In this document: positions 14,289-22,276 of the stretch, in pieces | How positions within the stretch are numbered: the first letter of the stretch is position 1 | Layout: the number at the start of each line of letters is the position of its first letter | NCBI GenBank assembly: GCA_024399535.1 | Contig: JAKSNU010000006.1 | Coordinates: 1-46,163 of the forward strand | DNA from: Paludibacteraceae bacterium | GTDB taxonomy: Bacteria; Bacteroidota; Bacteroidia; Bacteroidales; Paludibacteraceae | Length of the DNA stretch: 46,163 nt | Direction: 5' to 3' | Notes under the pieces: generated by a model | The model's input: only the letters and a program-made list of their open reading frames with translations | What the model was told of the DNA's origin: nothing | Database searches by the model: none | Translations under genes and position numbers: made by a program

Positions 14289-16916
14289 ATGAGAAGAATT
14301 TCACTGCTTATGTTGTCTATGATGATGACAGCTATGGCGTTTGCGCAGGAGTCGCCATGCGATAGTCTGTTTGCTAAAGCCAGGGAATATGACGAGCTCT
14401 ATAATTTTCAGGACGCATACGAGACATTTTCTGCTGCAAGGGATTGCTATTCCGAGTATGGCTTGACATCTGACGTTGCACGTTGTCTGAGCGAAATGGC
14501 TGGGCAGATGTCAGAACTGAACGAAAATGATAGTGCAATTGTTTTATTCTCAGAGGCAGAATCGCTTGCTATCTCTAACCATGATACCATGTTGGCACTC
14601 TCAATTTTACGTGCTGAGAGGCGTTTCTATTATTATCTCGGTGATGTGCAGTCCAGAACTCGCATAGCTCTGCTCATCGACTCGTTGCAGGAGGGAATTT
14701 CGGATGTGATGACTATTTTCGAGTTTGACGTAAAGGATTGTCGTGAGGCGATGGATTTCTATAAAGATTTCGACCAAGCGGAGTACTATCTTTTGCGTCA
14801 TAGGAATCTGTTTTCACAACTTTCGGAAGAGGACCGTATGTTTTGCAATGGCGAGATTGATATACTGATGCGCGACCTTCGTCGTAAGCAGAAACGTTAT
14901 GATGAAGCGATAGAATATGGTTTGCGCTATCTCAACTATCGTCGTAATAATCCGAAAGTCACTGATGTCTCGCTTGCCATGCAGTATGTCTATCTGTCGG
15001 ATATCTATAGTTTTGTTAATGATACAGTCAATACGGTGCTATATGCCGACAGCACTATGGCTTGTGCTATAAAATATGAAAATCCTGCAATATCCTCAGC
15101 CTTCGGTACTGCGACATCAATTGCATTGCAGCGTGTCGGTCAGTACGAAAAAGCGATAGACATACTCGAGTGGTCCGACTCGACAATAATGCTTTCAGAG
15201 AGTAGGACTCTTGAACATATTTTGAATATTCGTTTGGCAAAAACAGTTGTAAGTTACAGGGAACAGCGTTTCGATGAGTGTGTGGGCTATTATGAAGCAG
15301 TCATTGACCTTTCGCGTCAGAAATACGGCGAGCATAGCGAGGATTATAGCCGTGACCTCTACAATTTCAGCAAGGTTCTCGGATTGACTCACGATTATGC
15401 CCGAGCATCGGAATATGCGATATTATCATCGAAGATTCTGAGGGAGGTCGTGTGCGATAATATTCAGGCGGTATCGTCAACCGATTTTTCCGCCTATTGG
15501 CAAGATATTTCCAACCGATTGTTCAATATATCCTCAATAGCTGTTAATGCAGGCGAATTGTCAAGTCCGTTGACTCTTGCAGCCTACGAGTCACTTCTTT
15601 TTTCACGCTCATTGCTGCTTGAGTCATCACTCACAATCGACAATTTAGTGATGAATAGTGGCAATAGCGAGGCACAGGAACTCTATGAAAGTGTGAAAAC
15701 CATGAAAGCCAATTTGAATAAGGTGCAAAAGAATAATAAGAATGCAGATGCAATTGCCAACCTAAAAGATAGCATAATTACGGCAGAACATCGTCTGACA
15801 GTTCTCATCCCTTCTTATGGGACACATGCCGATTTCCTCAACCAGAAACATTCAGATATTGTCAATTCTCTCCCTCGGCATTCGTTGCTTGTGGAGTTTT
15901 TTGACTATTATCGTCCTTCTGACAAACAGCAGGTGTATCTTGCCTTTGTGGTTGACCCTAAACGTGAATACCCATTGTTGCTGCAACTCTTCACTGGAAA
16001 TGAATTAGATTCAGTGCTTGATGGACAGAGAATTAGTTCGCTCTATTCACCCGAGCATAACCGGAAGGCACGAAGGCTGATATGGGATAAGATAGCTCAA
16101 TATGTGCCTAAGGGATATGACGTCTATTATGTTCCTTCTGGCATACTCCATCAGGTGTCGCTTGAGTCGTTCAAGGCTGACAATGGTCAGTTGCTTTCAA
16201 AACGAAACGACTTCTTCCGTCTTTCGTCAGGACGTGAGTTGCTGAGGTTTGACCAGCATGTTTCTCTTCCAATGAATCTTCAACTGTATGGAGGTCTCAC
16301 CTACGACACTACGCTTTTCGAAAACAACTATGAGTATTTGTCAGGGACTGCCGACGAGGTGAAAGATATATCGGCAATTGCTGTGGCTGGTGGCGCAGAT
16401 GTGACTATGCTGTCAGGTGATGAAGGTACGATAGCTTCACTTATGGCTCTCACACACAAAGCTCCGAAAATTATTCATATAGCTACCCATGGTTATTATT
16501 TCACACCTGACGAGGCTCAGGAGGTTAATCTCGTCAAGGGATATACTGATGCAATGTTGCTCAGCGGATTGATTATGTCAGGTTCGAATATCTCAGCCAA
16601 CGAGATTTCGCAACTTGACCTTTCTTCTGCATCGCTTGTCGTTCTTTCCTCATGTCAGTCAGGTATTGGAAATTCCACACCTGAAGGACTTTATGGTCTT
16701 CAGCGCGCCTTTAAGCGTGCTGGTGTGCGTACGCTTGTAATGACGTTGTGGAACATCGACGACAAGGTGACGAGACGGTTTATGAGCAAATTCTACGAAC
16801 GTCTTGTCGCTACAGGTTGGAACAAGCATCAGGCATTTCGCGAGGCACGCAGTTTCATCATCAAGCAATATCCCGAATCGCCTAACCTCTGGGCATGTTT
16901 TGTGATGATTGATTGA
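14289..16916 (+). CDS. Secreted TPR-CHAT protease
   Basis: The protein has 875 residues. A signal peptide (MRRISLLMLSMMMTAMAFAQ) is followed by a long helical TPR-like region (about 25-480) and a C-terminal CHAT domain (about 560-875). Catalytic His734 lies in IIHIATHGYYF and Cys789 in VVLSSCQSG, with the conserved ending LWACFVMID. CHAT domains are caspase-related peptidases (separin/Csx29 group). The ATG at 14289 is chosen because it starts the signal peptide; the frame extends upstream to 14235 inside the caspase gene. It is the last gene of the operon, followed by a hairpin at 16952-16975. Confidence 0.88.
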   Translation: MRRISLLMLSMMMTAMAFAQESPCDSLFAKAREYDELYNFQDAYETFSAARDCYSEYGLTSDVARCLSEMAGQMSELNENDSAIVLFSEAESLAISNHDTMLALSILRAERRFYYYLGDVQSRTRIALLIDSLQEGISDVMTIFEFDVKDCREAMDFYKDFDQAEYYLLRHRNLFSQLSEEDRMFCNGEIDILMRDLRRKQKRYDEAIEYGLRYLNYRRNNPKVTDVSLAMQYVYLSDIYSFVNDTVNTVLYADSTMACAIKYENPAISSAFGTATSIALQRVGQYEKAIDILEWSDSTIMLSESRTLEHILNIRLAKTVVSYREQRFDECVGYYEAVIDLSRQKYGEHSEDYSRDLYNFSKVLGLTHDYARASEYAILSSKILREVVCDNIQAVSSTDFSAYWQDISNRLFNISSIAVNAGELSSPLTLAAYESLLFSRSLLLESSLTIDNLVMNSGNSEAQELYESVKTMKANLNKVQKNNKNADAIANLKDSIITAEHRLTVLIPSYGTHADFLNQKHSDIVNSLPRHSLLVEFFDYYRPSDKQQVYLAFVVDPKREYPLLLQLFTGNELDSVLDGQRISSLYSPEHNRKARRLIWDKIAQYVPKGYDVYYVPSGILHQVSLESFKADNGQLLSKRNDFFRLSSGRELLRFDQHVSLPMNLQLYGGLTYDTTLFENNYEYLSGTADEVKDISAIAVAGGADVTMLSGDEGTIASLMALTHKAPKIIHIATHGYYFTPDEAQEVNLVKGYTDAMLLSGLIMSGSNISANEISQLDLSSASLVVLSSCQSGIGNSTPEGLYGLQRAFKRAGVRTLVMTLWNIDDKVTRRFMSKFYERLVATGWNKHQAFREARSFIIKQYPESPNLWACFVMID

Positions 16917-16951
16917 CTTACACTACTATAGCTCAATATTTTGGATTGTGA

Positions 16952-16975
16952 AAAGGCTGTCTTCTGACAGCCTTT
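16952..16975 (+). terminator. Terminator after the CHAT gene
   Basis: AAAGGCTGTC (16952-16961), loop TTCT, GACAGCCTTT (16966-16975) form a perfect 10-bp stem. The stem ends in TTT but no long T-run follows. Confidence 0.7.
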
Positions 16976-17071
16976 CGTCGTTGTTGTAAATTAGTCAGTA
17001 GCAACATCAGAAATATTTTTTTTCTCCTGTCTGGATAGAATTTTTGACTTTTTCAGTCTATATTTATAGAT

Positions 17072-17110
17072 ATGTTGCATTTGAATGAACTTAAATAAAT
17101 GTTGCATTTG
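17072..17110 (+). repeat. Tandem 12-bp motif upstream of the cysteine-repeat precursor
   Basis: ATGTTGCATTTG occurs at 17072-17083 and 17099-17110, with 27-base periodicity. It lies about 55-90 bases before the precursor start, where an operator would be expected. No standard -33/-7 promoter is visible here, so these repeats are the best candidate control element. Confidence 0.45.
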
Positions 17111-17163
17111 CAATTTGTTCATAATGGATAATTAAATAACTGTATTATAATAATTTAATCTAA

Positions 17164-17862
17164 ATGATTATGAAGAAAAAGAAAATCAACGGAGAACTTC
17201 AGTCCCGTCGTGAATTTTTCAAACGAGCGGCAAAAGGTGCTTTGCCAATAATTGCATGTTTGGCGCTGCCATCAATGTTGACGGAGTGTTCTCCAGTGAA
17301 TGAACCAAACGGAGGATGTAGTTCTTGTTCTACAGTTTGTGCAAGTGATTGTTCATCATCATGTACGAGTGGGTGTACGACATCATGTACGGGTAGTTGT
17401 ACAGGTTCGTCCACAGGGTCAACATGTTCTTCATGTTCTTCTTCATGTTCAAGTGGTTGTACAGGTTCTTCCTCCGGCTCATGTTCTTCATGTTCTTCTT
17501 CTTGTTCGGGAGGATGTTCTGGTTCATGTAACACGTCATGTACTGCAACCTGCGCAAGTGCATGTCAAGGTTCTTCGCAGAAATCTTGCAATTCATGTAC
17601 ATCATCGTGCCGTTCATCATGTTCAAGTTATTGTGATGATTCTTGTTCTCGTTCATGTGGAGGCGATTGCCATAGTGCTTGTAATTCCTGCTCTGGATTA
17701 TGTGTAAGTTCATGTAGTGGCACAAATACGCAACGTTGTAGTTCATGCAATAATTCATGTAGTATGTATTGCGTTGGATCGTGTTCAACATTGTGTAAGT
17801 CTGGATGTGATTCCACTTGTTATTACACATGTCATTATGGTTGTACCGATATGTCAAGTTAA
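17164..17862 (+). CDS. CXXX-repeat peptide precursor with twin-arginine signal
   Basis: The protein has 232 residues. The N-terminus carries a Tat signal: SRREFFKRAAKGALP (residues 14-28), then the hydrophobic IIACLALPSML. A short linker ends in NGG at 48-50. The remaining 182 residues hold 42 cysteines, nearly all in CxxxC spacing, with Ser, Thr, Gly and Asn between. Blocks open with a CxxC and are separated by linkers of 7-8 residues such as TGSSTGST, TGSSSGS, QGSSQKS and SGTNTQR. This matches the CXXX-repeat targets of radical SAM maturases; neighbours 17885-20384 fit that role. The product is expected to be modified in the cytoplasm, then exported folded by Tat. Cleavage after GG is possible. 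Start 17170 is an alternative. Confidence 0.88.
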   Translation: MIMKKKKINGELQSRREFFKRAAKGALPIIACLALPSMLTECSPVNEPNGGCSSCSTVCASDCSSSCTSGCTTSCTGSCTGSSTGSTCSSCSSSCSSGCTGSSSGSCSSCSSSCSGGCSGSCNTSCTATCASACQGSSQKSCNSCTSSCRSSCSSYCDDSCSRSCGGDCHSACNSCSGLCVSSCSGTNTQRCSSCNNSCSMYCVGSCSTLCKSGCDSTCYYTCHYGCTDMSS

Positions 17863-17884
17863 GATTGGATTAATATACCTTTAA

Positions 17885-19105
17885 ATGGAAAATCTCAAAA
17901 TTAGACCTGAAGGCAAGGTTTGGCAAGATGGTGTTTCGAAAAGCATAACATTTATTGTCACTAAGGATTGTCAGCTCGCCTGCAAATATTGTTATCTTGT
18001 TGGCAAGAACTCCAAGGAGAGGATGTCGTTTGAGACAGCAAAGTCTGCCGTTGATTACATTTTAAGTCATGAATCGCAGTTTACTGAAGCATCTGTGGTT
18101 TGGGATTTCATTGGTGGAGAACCTTTCTTGGAAGTAGATTTGATAGATCGGATTTGTGACTATATTAAAATTGAGATGTATAGGAGGAATCATCATTGGT
18201 TCGGTTCGTATCGGTTTTCTCTAACTACAAATGGTATTAATTATGACACTCCGAAAGTACAGGACTTTATCAAAAAAAACAAAAACCATTTGAGTGTTGG
18301 TCTGACGATAGATGGAACAAAAGTCAAGCATGATTTGAATCGCATTTATAAAAAATCTGGAAAAGGTTCATACGAAGATGTGGTGAGAAATATTCCTCTA
18401 TGGATGTCTCAATTTCCGTTTGAAGGGACGAAGGTGACCATTAGTTCGGAGGATATCCCTTACATAGCAGAAAGCGTACTTCATATATATAGTCTTGGTA
18501 TTCACCAGGTCAATATTAACTGTGTTTTCGAGGATGTATGGAAAGAAGGTGACGATAAATTATTTGAAAGACAATTGGTTTCGCTTGCCGATTCTATTAT
18601 TGACAACGATTTATATAAAGACTATTCCTGTTCGTTTTTCAGTGAACATATCGGTAAACCACAAAATCCGATTGACGAAAACCAGAACTGGTGTGGAGCA
18701 GGTCAAATGTTGGCAATAGATGCAAATGGCATATTTTATCCTTGTACTCGGTTTGCTCAGTATTCTTTAAGGGAGAAAAAGGCATGGACCATAGGCAATA
18801 TTCATGATGGTATTGATCAAAACCGACTTCGTCCTTTCTTAACACTTGACCGTTGTACGCAGAGCAAACCTGAATGTATCAGTTGCGAAGTGTCACGTGG
18901 ATGCGCTTGGTGTCAAGGAGAAAATTATGATGCGGCTGAAACTCCTACTGCTTACCAAAGGGCAACTGCAATTTGCAAAATGCATAAGGCTCGGGTGAGA
19001 GCAAACAATTACTATTGGAATAAACTTTATCGTAAACTTGAGTTGGAGGGATTGCGCGAAGAGTTTGAAAAAAACAAACCTAAGTCTAAAGATTTAATTT
19101 GCTGA
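17885..19105 (+). CDS. Radical SAM/SPASM peptide maturase (CXXX-repeat type)
   Basis: The protein has 406 residues. The radical SAM motif is CQLACKYC (Cys29, 33, 36), followed by the SAM-contact strand FIGGEPF (about 76-82). The C-terminal SPASM region contains cysteines in NWCGAG (Cys270), FYPCTRF, CISCEVSRGCAWC (about 328-340) and AICKMH, enough for two auxiliary 4Fe-4S clusters. Enzymes of this class install thioether or related crosslinks in ribosomal peptides. It starts 22 bases after the precursor and fits the family named 'radical SAM peptide maturase, CXXX-repeat target'. The bond it makes is unknown from sequence. Confidence 0.9.
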   Translation: MENLKIRPEGKVWQDGVSKSITFIVTKDCQLACKYCYLVGKNSKERMSFETAKSAVDYILSHESQFTEASVVWDFIGGEPFLEVDLIDRICDYIKIEMYRRNHHWFGSYRFSLTTNGINYDTPKVQDFIKKNKNHLSVGLTIDGTKVKHDLNRIYKKSGKGSYEDVVRNIPLWMSQFPFEGTKVTISSEDIPYIAESVLHIYSLGIHQVNINCVFEDVWKEGDDKLFERQLVSLADSIIDNDLYKDYSCSFFSEHIGKPQNPIDENQNWCGAGQMLAIDANGIFYPCTRFAQYSLREKKAWTIGNIHDGIDQNRLRPFLTLDRCTQSKPECISCEVSRGCAWCQGENYDAAETPTAYQRATAICKMHKARVRANNYYWNKLYRKLELEGLREEFEKNKPKSKDLIC

Positions 19106-19109
19106 TAAC

Positions 19110-20093
19110 ATGCTTCAATATCTTATCATTTTATTGGATGACACTTCGACATCATTCTGTCACTATGAGTGTACCAAGGTCAATCGAAAGTTGATATCGT
19201 TGGAAAATCTCAGAGAAGGAATCTTTTTCGCAATGGAGGAGAACATGATGATTCAGTTTGTCTATCCAGACTATAATTTACCTCAAGAGTATGAGGATGT
19301 TATTGAAAGTATAGACCATAGTAAGATAAAACCAGCATCATGTTGCGACAATGCAGATGTTGTTATTCTCAACTCGTTGGATGAAACTTCTGATTTTCAG
19401 TTTCAAGAAGGGATTCCATATGTGTTGCGAATTGATAAGGAAAATCTATTCAGCTATAGGCAAGAGGTGAGGGATATAATTGAAAAAGTGGCTCGATTGA
19501 ATGTGGTAATAACTGATATAGATTCATTTACCGATGATGATTTTACCACGTACAAGGAGTTTCTTTCGGAGTCTGTGGGTCAATTGATTGATTTATATAC
19601 AAAGGGCATGACACCGCAGTTCAATTTGTTGACAGACCGTATGATGTTGCATGAGATGAACAATTGCAATGCTGGACACGAAACTCTAACTCTCGCTCCA
19701 GATGGGAATTTTTACGTTTGTCCTGCTTTTTATTATGCTTCTCCATGTGATGGCAAAGAAATCTCATTGGCGGATGTCTGTAAAAAGGGATTTTCTGTTG
19801 GTTCACTGGAGAAAGGTTTAGATGTAAAGAACAAGCATTTGTATAAAATTGATTATGCTCCTATTTGCAGGATTTGTGATGCATTCCAATGCAAGCGTTG
19901 TGCTTGGTTGAATCGCAAGACGACATTAGAGGTCAACACGCCGAGTCGTCAACAATGTGTTGTTGCTCACATCGAGCGAAATGCATCACGTATGTTGTTA
20001 GAGGGATTTCGTAAAAAAGGGTTTTACTTGCCAGAACAGGAGATAAAAGAGATAGATTATCTCGACCCATTTGAAATAAAAAGGAAAAGATAA
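19110..20093 (+). CDS. CXXX-repeat peptide maturase, SPASM-like without radical SAM motif
   Basis: The protein has 327 residues and begins 4 bases after the radical SAM gene. No CxxxCxxC motif is present. The N-terminal half is acidic with no clear domain. The C-terminal half resembles a SPASM region: NNCNAGHETLTLAPDGNFYVCPAF (read in two parts around Cys187 and Cys204), then CRICDAFQCKRCAW and a late Cys in RQQCVVAH. It probably binds auxiliary Fe-S clusters and partners with the upstream enzyme, as described for the 'CXXX repeat peptide maturase' family. A catalytic role is not demonstrable from sequence. Confidence 0.75.
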   Translation: MLQYLIILLDDTSTSFCHYECTKVNRKLISLENLREGIFFAMEENMMIQFVYPDYNLPQEYEDVIESIDHSKIKPASCCDNADVVILNSLDETSDFQFQEGIPYVLRIDKENLFSYRQEVRDIIEKVARLNVVITDIDSFTDDDFTTYKEFLSESVGQLIDLYTKGMTPQFNLLTDRMMLHEMNNCNAGHETLTLAPDGNFYVCPAFYYASPCDGKEISLADVCKKGFSVGSLEKGLDVKNKHLYKIDYAPICRICDAFQCKRCAWLNRKTTLEVNTPSRQQCVVAHIERNASRMLLEGFRKKGFYLPEQEIKEIDYLDPFEIKRKR

Positions 20094-20105
20094 ATCAAAG
20101 ATATT

Positions 20106-20384
20106 ATGGAAAAGAAAATTGTAGGACAGGTTTCTGTCGAAGAAAGAGATGAGATTCAATCACTTTTTGAACGTAAAAATGGTCTCAGTGAGTTGGCTAA
20201 AATTCTTACTGCTGACAATGGTGAATTGTATGAAAGGCTCATCAAAGATATGGGCGAAACAGGTACTAAATTCCAGAATTGGTGGACTCGTATGAGTGAA
20301 AAATACAATTGGAAGTCTGCTGAAAACGGGAAATGGGAGATTAATTTCGATACATGTGAAATTTATCTTGTGATAGAAAAATGA
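20106..20384 (+). CDS. Small CXXX-repeat peptide modification system protein
   Basis: The protein has 92 residues, no signal peptide and no cysteine motif. It is helical at the start (VSVEERDEIQSLFERKNGL) with a tail rich in Trp and Lys (WWTRMSEKYNWKSAENGKW) and a short strand at the end. Size and position fit the accessory protein of CXXX-repeat clusters, perhaps a leader-binding or chaperone-like partner. It begins 12 bases after the maturase and overlaps tatA by four bases (ATGA). Confidence 0.6.
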   Translation: MEKKIVGQVSVEERDEIQSLFERKNGLSELAKILTADNGELYERLIKDMGETGTKFQNWWTRMSEKYNWKSAENGKWEINFDTCEIYLVIEK

Positions 20385-20629
20385 TTCTTATGCTAATAGT
20401 ACCATTGTTTATTGGAACTACAGAACTTCTGCTAATCTGCGGACTTGCTCTTTTGTTGTTCGGAGGAAAGAAATTGCCTGAAATGATGAGAGGGCTTGGG
20501 CAGGGAGTACAGAGTTTTAAGGAAGGAATGAATAGTGCGGTGAATTCTGAGGAACAGCCAGGAAAAACACAAGATTCATCTGCGAAAAATGCAGAGTCTG
20601 AAAATAAGCCAGATGTCGGAGAACAATGA
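20381..20629 (+). CDS. tatA: Sec-independent protein translocase TatA
   Basis: The protein has 82 residues. One N-terminal membrane span (about 8-25) ends in the hinge FGGKKLPEMMRGLGQGVQ, followed by the amphipathic helix and SFKEGM, then a Glu/Ser-rich tail. This is the standard TatA layout. Its start overlaps the 92-residue gene and its end overlaps tatC, so it belongs to the peptide cluster transcript. No tatB is present, as in minimal TatA-TatC systems. Confidence 0.93.
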   Translation: MILMLIVPLFIGTTELLLICGLALLLFGGKKLPEMMRGLGQGVQSFKEGMNSAVNSEEQPGKTQDSSAKNAESENKPDVGEQ

Positions 20630-21395
20630 AATGTTGACATTCGGAGGGCATCTTGAAGTGTTGCGCAAGATGCTTTTCCGTGTGTTGGTTGTGTCTGGAG
20701 TTATAGCAGTAGTTGTGTTTTTTTTCAAGGATGTCGTTTTTAGTGTGTTGTTGGCTCCTGGAGAATATGATTTCTGTACATACCGATGGATTGAACGTCT
20801 GATTAAGTTCTGTGGATACGATTTCACCTTCGAGGAATATCATGTCGATTTAATAGCTACTGACCTCAGCAGTCAGTTTATGACGCATATTACAACATCA
20901 TGTATTCTTGGTTTGCTCGGTGCATCCCCATATGTGCTGTATGAACTTTTCAGATTTGTATCACCTGCTTTATACGAAAACGAACGGAAATATTCTGTCA
21001 GCATAGTTGTCTCTGTGTATCTTCTCTTTATGGCAGGTGTACTTATGAGTTATTTTGTGCTTTTCCCAATATCCTTTAGATTTTTGGGAACATATTCTGT
21101 TTCAAAACAGATACGAAGCACTATAACTCTCGATTCGTATATCACTACATTTTCTACTTTGACGTTTGTAATGGGTGTAGTTTTCCAATTGCCAGTCATA
21201 GCTTTTGCTCTTGCTAAAATGGAAATCGTGACTGCCAAGATGCTTGCTACATATCGTCGCCATGCGTTTTTGATAATTTGCATAGTCGCTGCTATTATAA
21301 CGCCTCCCGACATTATGACTTTAATTGTAGTAGCAATCCCATTGTATCTACTTTATGAATTTAGCATACGAATAGTAAAGTTAGTTGAAAAATAA
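20613..21395 (+). CDS. tatC: Sec-independent protein translocase TatC
   Basis: The protein has 260 residues with six predicted membrane segments. Hallmarks are the cytoplasmic LTFGGHLEVLRKMLFR start (usually FxxHLxELR), FVSPALYENERKY with its glutamate, and ITPPDIMT near the end. It forms the signal-peptide receptor of the Tat pore. ATG 20613 overlaps tatA by 17 bases; the ATG at 20631 is an alternative. Being the last gene of the peptide cluster suggests coupling to export of the Tat-signal precursor, although it may also serve the whole cell. Confidence 0.93.
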   Translation: MSENNEMLTFGGHLEVLRKMLFRVLVVSGVIAVVVFFFKDVVFSVLLAPGEYDFCTYRWIERLIKFCGYDFTFEEYHVDLIATDLSSQFMTHITTSCILGLLGASPYVLYELFRFVSPALYENERKYSVSIVVSVYLLFMAGVLMSYFVLFPISFRFLGTYSVSKQIRSTITLDSYITTFSTLTFVMGVVFQLPVIAFALAKMEIVTAKMLATYRRHAFLIICIVAAIITPPDIMTLIVVAIPLYLLYEFSIRIVKLVEK

Positions 21396-21418
21396 TTATT
21401 ATTTTTTATCTTTAATAT

Positions 21419-21449
21419 TTGGCTGTTTAGAAAATTTTGTATAACTTTG
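21419..21449 (+). promoter_or_regulatory. Promoter of the first LPP20-like gene copy
   Basis: TTG (21419-21421), a 20-base spacer and TAACTTTG (21442-21449) fit the consensus. The promoter region differs from that of the second copy at 34311. Confidence 0.7.
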
Positions 21450-21482
21450 CAGGCGAAAATAGAATAAATATACATTAAATAG

Positions 21483-22186
21483 TAAAACCTCAAAAATTAT
21501 GAAAAAGATTTTTATGGTTGCTATGGCCTTAATCATAGCATGTTCTACTTGTTTTGCCGCTGGCGACAGCGACCAGAAAGAGATTAGGAAAGAGCGTAAC
21601 GAAATCCGCAAGCTCGCCAAAAAGGAACTGGATGCAAGAGTGTCGAAGGTGGTGAAGAAAGAGGCAAAGAGACTGAAAAAGGAGGGTTGGCTCGTCAAAC
21701 CAGGAGCACTGCCTTTGGAGAAACAGCTTGAGAGAGTATATCTCATGCAGTATGAGTATGACGAGAGCTTGTATCCAAAATACATCATGGGCGAGGCTTC
21801 GTCGGTAGGCGAGAACTATGATGCTGCCAAGACAGCAGCAACATCTCTTGCTATTACAAACCTTGCAGGTCAGATACAGACCGAGGTGACTGCACTTGTC
21901 GAGAACACAGTAGGCAACGAGCAGTTGTCGGCAGAAGAGGCTGCTTCGATTACAAAATCTGTGATGTCGAGCAAGAACCTTATTTCGCAGAGCATCGGCA
22001 GGGTAATGACTGTCATGGAGTGCTACCGCATCAACTCAAAGAACAACAATGAGGTGCTCGTTCGCATTGCATATAATGGCGAGATGGCAAAAGAGGCTGC
22101 AAAGAAGGCAGTGCGTGCTTCGCTTGAGGAGAAAGGCGAAGAACTTCACGACCAGCTTGACAAAGTGCTCGGTTTTGACAAGTGAA
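21483..22186 (+). repeat. 704-bp direct repeat, copy 1
   Basis: The sequence from 21483 to 22186 recurs at 34393-35096. I found no difference on reading both through. It contains the complete 228-residue gene plus 16 bases of leader and one base after the stop. Flanks on both sides are unrelated. Confidence 0.9.
21499..22185 (+). CDS. LPP20-like exported protein, copy 1
   Basis: The protein has 228 residues. A signal peptide (MKKIFMVAMALIIACSTCFA) is followed by a highly charged helical segment (25-70, rich in Lys/Glu) and a domain at about 90-215 with the alternating YDAAKTAATSLAITNLAGQI helix seen in LPP20/FlgT-N-like proteins. The alanine-rich C-terminal helix (EMAKEAAKKAVRASLEEKG) follows. 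It is likely periplasmic. Its function is unknown. The nucleotide sequence is identical to the gene at 34409. Confidence 0.75.
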   Translation: MKKIFMVAMALIIACSTCFAAGDSDQKEIRKERNEIRKLAKKELDARVSKVVKKEAKRLKKEGWLVKPGALPLEKQLERVYLMQYEYDESLYPKYIMGEASSVGENYDAAKTAATSLAITNLAGQIQTEVTALVENTVGNEQLSAEEAASITKSVMSSKNLISQSIGRVMTVMECYRINSKNNNEVLVRIAYNGEMAKEAAKKAVRASLEEKGEELHDQLDKVLGFDK

Positions 22187-22276
22187 TTTGTCATTTTTAC
22201 AATGGCAATTGAATTTACAAAAAAATAGCCAAATATCAATATTCGTTTTATTTAACTTTTTAATATATTGTTTGTT

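Noticed and set aside
12442-16916. Type III-E CRISPR (Craspase) locus
   Set aside because: Only the TPR-CHAT and sigma parallel is present; there is no array, no Cas7-11 and no Csx30-like gene, and the proteases are exported.
17330-17857. Long open frames on both strands across the cysteine-repeat gene
   Set aside because: They are by-products of its repetitive tgt/tca codons and give low-complexity products; the Tat-signal frame is the one with matching neighbours.
17164-17862. Lipoprotein signal at LTEC in the precursor
   Set aside because: Glu before the Cys does not fit a lipobox; the Tat motif and later NGG explain the N-terminus better.
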